9,223 bases of DNA from Methanosarcinales archaeon (lineage in GTDB: Archaea; Halobacteriota; Syntropharchaeia; Alkanophagales; Methanospirareceae): positions 1-9,223 of the forward strand of contig JAODGV010000133.1 of NCBI GenBank assembly GCA_025464425.1, read 5' to 3'. Both the position numbers and the translations under genes were made by a program. Positions 6,138 to 9,223 of this stretch are shown one piece after another. Position 1 is the stretch's first letter; every line of letters starts with the position of its first letter. The notes beneath the pieces were generated by a model. It was not told the DNA's origin, ran no database searches, and saw only the letters and a program-made list of their open reading frames with translations.

Positions 6138-6548
6138 TTATTTGATGGCACGCCCTGCCTTGAGCATACGAATGGCGAGCAAAGCCGCGTTCTCTCCATT
6201 ATCTATACCCACAACCGCCACCGGAACGCCGGAAGGCATCTGTACCATGGAGAGCAGAGCATCTATACCCAGCAGCCTGCCACTCACCGGTACGCCTATA
6301 ACGGGTTTATCAGTCTTTGCCGCTATCACACCCGGTAACGCAGCAGACAAGCCTGCAATTGCAATTATCACCGCCACTGTATCCTTTATCGTATCAAGAT
6401 ACCTGTCAAGCACTTCTGGCTCGCGATGCGCGGATATCACACGTATCTCATAGGGTACACCATGCCTCTCCAGTACTTCTACTGCCCTGTCTGCCACATT
6501 CATGTCGCTCTTCGAGCCCATAATGAGTGCGATTTTAGCTGTGGTCAT
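6138..6548 (-). CDS. purE: N5-carboxyaminoimidazole ribonucleotide mutase / AIR carboxylase catalytic subunit (PurE)
   Basis: PurE moves or adds the carboxyl group that forms CAIR in de novo purine synthesis; it works in the cytoplasm, usually as an octamer. The family signatures are strong: IMGSKSDM near the N-terminus, GVPYEIRVISAHREPE, AVIIAIAGLSAALPGVIAAKT, the PVIGVPVSG segment and SMVQMPSGVPVAVV, ending NAALLAIRML. The H in SAHR is the catalytic histidine. From ATG 6548 the protein has 136 residues; the frame is open to a TTG at 6566, but the conserved domain begins at once after ATG 6548 and no good ribosome-binding site favours the TTG. It overlaps the end of the upstream regulator gene by 14 bases and is the last gene of the lsm operon, so translational coupling is likely. 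No purK is seen here, so the class (mutase or carboxylase) cannot be settled. Confidence 0.94.
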   Translation of the reverse strand: MTTAKIALIMGSKSDMNVADRAVEVLERHGVPYEIRVISAHREPEVLDRYLDTIKDTVAVIIAIAGLSAALPGVIAAKTDKPVIGVPVSGRLLGIDALLSMVQMPSGVPVAVVGIDNGENAALLAIRMLKAGRAIK

Positions 6549-7482
6549 CCCGCATCTTCTCTTCAATCACACATGTGAACTCTTCAGGGTCCCTTATCTT
6601 CTTCAATTCATTCTTCTCCATCAGTACTGTATGCTCCACCTGTACACGCTTTACGCTACCATTAACCACAAATACTGACTGCGTACCCGTAACAGCAGAT
6701 AAGCTGCTGAGTATCTTCGCTCTTTTTATCACACGCTCTGTGTACTTACTTATACCCGTGAGGATGCGCATTGATTGCGATAGCGATACGGCATTGAAAG
6801 GCGCATGCGCGGTTGTGAATATCTCAAAACCTATCTCTTCCATCATGCTCAGTATGTTCCGTTCCAGAACAGAAGTGGCATCGTCTATACCCGATTCTAT
6901 CATCCCTTCTGGCGCAGGCGTTAATATCTCCAGTGGCTCGATCAGTGCTGTGTCCAGGATCTCCTCGAGCTTCAATGCTATATTTATCGTTGTACTCACG
7001 TTACCTTCCTCATATTTGCTCACACTGCGTCTGGAAACGCCTATGTAAGATGCTATATCACCGAGCGATAGCTCCTTCTTCTCCCTCGCTGACCGCATTG
7101 ACTCACCGTTTATATTCACGTATAATCCCCCACCGGCTGAATATACATAAGGACGCACACCCGCAATGAAGTAATCATAGAGTGTATTGGTGTTTATCGC
7201 CGGTATACCATGCCTGTGATAAACGACATCGTCCTCGAGGAAGAAGCTGCCCTTCTTCTCACCCACGACGACAGGAGAAGCGAGCAAAGAGAACGCTGCT
7301 CGTTTTATACTCCTCGCTATCTCCTCACTCAAACTGTCTATGTTATAGAGTACCTTTGCCAGCAGGATCAGATCACCTCGCCGCGCAGCCAGATCAAAGC
7401 TCCTCGCCCTGCATCTGCTGGATAATATGAAGCCAGCAGCCTTCAGTATCTCTATCACCCGCGTGATCAGTTCGTTCTTCAT
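6535..7482 (-). CDS. COG1395-type archaeal HTH transcriptional regulator
   Basis: This 315-residue protein matches the archaeal family of putative HTH-type regulators COG1395. A cro/C1-type helix-turn-helix lies at about residues 127-183 (REKKELSLGDIASYIGVS, then RRSVSKYEEG), flanked by large domains. The N-terminal domain (1-110) has the order SFDLAARRGDLILLAKVL, which resembles the strand core of restriction-endonuclease-like folds, but the catalytic acidic residue before the lysine (normally E-x-K) is Ala (A42), so it is probably inactive. The C-terminal 110 residues (about 205-315) include an alternating alpha/beta region that could bind a ligand. GAGGT five bases before ATG 7482 is a good ribosome-binding site. 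The gene follows proC after two bases and precedes purE with a 14-base overlap. Its targets are unknown; regulation of its own operon is possible. Confidence 0.88.
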   Translation of the reverse strand: MKNELITRVIEILKAAGFILSSRCRARSFDLAARRGDLILLAKVLYNIDSLSEEIARSIKRAAFSLLASPVVVGEKKGSFFLEDDVVYHRHGIPAINTNTLYDYFIAGVRPYVYSAGGGLYVNINGESMRSAREKKELSLGDIASYIGVSRRSVSKYEEGNVSTTINIALKLEEILDTALIEPLEILTPAPEGMIESGIDDATSVLERNILSMMEEIGFEIFTTAHAPFNAVSLSQSMRILTGISKYTERVIKRAKILSSLSAVTGTQSVFVVNGSVKRVQVEHTVLMEKNELKKIRDPEEFTCVIEEKMRDDHS

Positions 7483-7484
7483 CG

Positions 7485-8288
7485 CTACCTCAGCTCTCTA
7501 CTCCGTTTCGTGGCTTCTATCACTGCGTCCATCATCGCCGCTCGTACCGCACGCGATTCCATTGCATACAAGCCCCTTATCGTCGTGCCACCCGGAGATG
7601 CGGTCATCGCTTTTATCGTTCCGGGATCATCGCCCGAAATGACCATTCGTGCCGCACCAAGCGCGGTCTTCGCAGCAATAGTCAGTGCCAGATCTCGTGG
7701 TAAACCCTCATACACACCGGCATCCGCCATAGCATCTATAACCTCCGCGAAGAATGCGATACCACTACCACTCAGCCCCGTTATTATATCCATATCACTC
7801 TCTTTTACATGATATACAGAGCCAATAGCACTTAAAATTTCATCAGCGAGTGCCTCATCTTCCGCTACAACATTACGACCACCGCATACCGCGGATACCG
7901 ATTCACCAACTCTCGCACCTATATTGGGCATTACCCGGATCACTCTACCTCCTCCGATGTATCGCTCCAGTTCCACGGTCGTAACACCGGCAGCTACGGA
8001 TATCAACAGCTTATCACGTATAAGCGGTGCTATCTCTTCTAAAACAGCACCAACATCACCGGGCTTTACTGCCAGTATCACTACATCTGCTTTGCTCGCC
8101 AGTTCCTTATTACTATCGCATGGTACCACCCGTGGCTCAGATGCGAACGCATTCAGACTCGCTCGCCTGACATCAGCTATCAGGAACTGCGCATCTTCTC
8201 TGGTTGCCAGCAGCCCACGAAGGATGGAGGCACCTATATTCCCGATACCGATTATCCCCACCTTCTTGCCCTTTAACGGTTCGTTCAT
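7485..8288 (-). CDS. proC: Pyrroline-5-carboxylate reductase
   Basis: The enzyme reduces 1-pyrroline-5-carboxylate to L-proline with NAD(P)H, the last step of proline synthesis. The 267 residues show an N-terminal Rossmann site G14-x-G16-x2-G19 (VGIIGIGNIGAS), the AVKPGDV segment typical of the family, VIRVMPNIGARVGES, GLSGSGIAFF, and the C-terminal signature at residues 228-251 (MTASPGGTTIRGLYAMES). The length is normal. The start codon ATG at 8288 overlaps the stop of the Sm gene (ATGA), and an AAGGA sequence lies directly before it, too close for ideal pairing, so translation is probably coupled to the Sm gene. The regulator gene follows after two bases. Nothing in the gene looks damaged. 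Confidence 0.95.
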   Translation of the reverse strand: MNEPLKGKKVGIIGIGNIGASILRGLLATREDAQFLIADVRRASLNAFASEPRVVPCDSNKELASKADVVILAVKPGDVGAVLEEIAPLIRDKLLISVAAGVTTVELERYIGGGRVIRVMPNIGARVGESVSAVCGGRNVVAEDEALADEILSAIGSVYHVKESDMDIITGLSGSGIAFFAEVIDAMADAGVYEGLPRDLALTIAAKTALGAARMVISGDDPGTIKAMTASPGGTTIRGLYAMESRAVRAAMMDAVIEATKRSRELR

Positions 8289-8509
8289 TCCTTCATGGGG
8301 TTTATAAGTACCACGTTATTACCCCTCACGACCACGGATCCGAGTATTCGCTTCCTCTCGCCGTTCTGAAGCTCGTTCACCGCGCTCATATGTAGATTCA
8401 GATAATCGTCCACGCTCCTCAGTATACCCTCAAGCACGCTCTTCTCACCCTTCATCTCTATGTGTACCTTCTTCCCTATCATGCTCTGAATCCTTTTATT
8501 TGGGAACAT
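8285..8509 (-). CDS. Sm-like archaeal protein (LSm/SmAP)
   Basis: This 74-residue protein is an archaeal Sm protein, expected to form a heptameric (or hexameric) ring that binds U-rich RNA. The Sm1 motif covers about residues 11-44 (GKKVHIEMKG, then EGILRSVDDYLNLHM), with the D-x-x-x-N type RNA-contact residues around D34-N38. The Sm2 motif covers residues 55-69 (ILGSVVVRGNNVVLI), with the R62-G63-N64 triplet that usually contacts uridine. Length is typical. It is the first gene of the lsm-proC-regulator-purE operon and overlaps proC by four bases. No Shine-Dalgarno sequence precedes ATG 8509; TTTTAAATAG lies about 28 bases upstream, so the transcript is likely leaderless. In many euryarchaea an Sm gene is paired with ribosomal protein L37e, which is not the case here. 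Confidence 0.93.
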   Translation of the reverse strand: MFPNKRIQSMIGKKVHIEMKGEKSVLEGILRSVDDYLNLHMSAVNELQNGERKRILGSVVVRGNNVVLINPMKE

Positions 8510-8543
8510 ACTATTCTTTTTCTATATTTCACTATTTAAAAGG
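8510..8543. promoter_or_regulatory. Compact divergent promoter of the lsm operon and pyrC
   Basis: Only 34 bases separate the two start codons. On the minus strand TTTTAAATAG (about 8541-8532) is placed about 28 bases before ATG 8509 and fits a TATA box for a leaderless lsm message. On the plus strand CTATATTTCAC (about 8522-8532) is a candidate TATA box for pyrC, though it lies only about 20 bases before ATG 8544; a box nearer 8517 or a start further downstream are alternatives. The two promoters must overlap, so the polymerase complexes probably compete. Confidence 0.5.
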
Positions 8544-9223
8544 ATGCGTCATGATCTGGTGGTTGAGGGCAGTGTAGTAAATCCATGGGCGGTATATAAC
8601 AACGTCCAGATAGGAATAGATGGCGCGTTCATAACAGAGATAAAGAAGCAGGGCTTGAAGGGTGAGACCACACTAAAAACACCACACTGTCTGATATTCC
8701 CAGGCTTTATTGACCTGCATGCGCATCTGAGGGAGGACAGTAGCGGTAGATGGAATTACAAGGAAGATTTCAGGTCTGGTACCGATGCCGCCATTCATGG
8801 TGGTGTAACCACCGTTGCGGACATGCCAAATACACCGCTACCAGGTATAAACGCCATGCGATTGCGCGCCAGGAAAGAGCTTGCTCGGCAGAAAGCCAGG
8901 GTTGACATAGTCTTCTATGGTCTGGTTACCGATTCCAACCTGAAAGAGGTGGCAGATATGGGTAAAGAAGCGATAGGCTACAAGATCTTCCTCAGTGATT
9001 CATTACGCATAAGTACTGAGCGGTTACCAGAGGCGATCAGAGCGGTTGGATCCAGACCACTTGTGGTACATTGTGAGGATCAGGCACTCATAGATAGTAT
9101 AGCGAGGGAACCAGGCTCACCGGCGGATTCATGGCTGCGCCGACCCGCTCAGGCTGAGTTAATAGCGATAAGAAGAGTTCTTGCCTGTGCCTGTTCTCGC
9201 ACGATCAACATAGCTCACATCTC
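8544..9223 (+). CDS. pyrC: Dihydroorotase (5' part, cut by the window edge)
   Basis: Starting at ATG 8544 the reading frame stays open for 226 codons to the window edge. Dihydroorotase closes carbamoyl-aspartate to dihydroorotate, the step just before PyrD. Visible signatures are the small N-terminal beta-domain (MRHDLVVEGSVV...), D57-L-H59-A-H61 with R63 (GFIDLHAHLRED), KEDFRSGTDAA, GGVTTVADMPNTPLPG with N96, GYKIFLSDS, VVHCEDQ, and RPAQAELIAI leading to the metal-binding INIAHIS near the edge. It belongs to the longer type I group of about 420 residues, so roughly half is missing. There is no Shine-Dalgarno sequence apart from AAAGG touching the ATG, which suggests a very short leader or a leaderless message. 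Its substrate pathway links it with pyrKD at 4335, although the two are not in one operon. An allantoinase or hydantoinase relative is a less likely alternative. Confidence 0.9.
   Translation, partial: MRHDLVVEGSVVNPWAVYNNVQIGIDGAFITEIKKQGLKGETTLKTPHCLIFPGFIDLHAHLREDSSGRWNYKEDFRSGTDAAIHGGVTTVADMPNTPLPGINAMRLRARKELARQKARVDIVFYGLVTDSNLKEVADMGKEAIGYKIFLSDSLRISTERLPEAIRAVGSRPLVVHCEDQALIDSIAREPGSPADSWLRRPAQAELIAIRRVLACACSRTINIAHI

Noticed and set aside
6549..6566. Longer purE start at TTG 6566
   Set aside because: It only adds a basic hexapeptide (after the first residue KRRCG) before the conserved domain, uses a rare start codon, and has no Shine-Dalgarno sequence.
1..9223. CRISPR arrays, tRNA/rRNA genes, insertion sequences, toxin-antitoxin or defence genes
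   Set aside because: I looked on both strands and saw no spaced direct repeats, no tRNA-like clover pattern in the short spacers, no transposase motifs, and no small divergent toxin-antitoxin pair.

Overview
The window looks like a stretch of euryarchaeal chromosome, probably from the methanogen/ANME side of the Euryarchaeota. The evidence is an archaeal RNA polymerase subunit (Rpo4/RpoF), DUF655, UPF0058, an archaeal Sm protein, a COG1395-type regulator, an archaeal-type adenosylhomocysteinase, and TATA-box promoters with several probably leaderless starts. A finer assignment (for example ANME-1/Syntrophoarchaeia-like) is only a guess. The window is densely coded, has no gap over 100 bases, and shows no mobile elements, CRISPR arrays or RNA genes.

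Layout from left to right. A minus-strand block holds rpoF, the DUF655 gene and, after a 74-base gap with its own promoter, the start of a UPF0058 gene cut by the left edge. Divergent from rpoF is adenosylhomocysteinase (1307-2563, +); one symmetric AT-rich element appears to supply both promoters. A metal-dependent amidohydrolase (2537-3670, -) converges on it with a 27-base overlap of coding sequence. Divergent from the amidohydrolase is a plus-strand operon: a 50-residue zinc-ribbon protein, an unrecognised 152-residue protein, and a fused PyrK-PyrD dihydroorotate dehydrogenase. Convergent with that is a tight four-gene minus-strand operon read lsm - proC - COG1395 HTH regulator - purE (8509 down to 6138), with overlaps or 2-base gaps at each junction. 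Divergent from lsm across only 34 bases is the 5' part of dihydroorotase (pyrC), cut by the right edge.

Taken together the genes are housekeeping: transcription (rpoF), RNA binding (lsm, DUF655), SAH recycling, de novo pyrimidine synthesis (pyrC and pyrKD, two consecutive steps, in separate operons), purine synthesis (purE) and proline synthesis (proC). I see no clear defence, mobile or secondary-metabolite system. The points most worth following up are the PyrK-PyrD fusion, the unknown protein and zinc ribbon transcribed ahead of it, the SAH hydrolase/amidohydrolase pair, and the compact divergent promoters.
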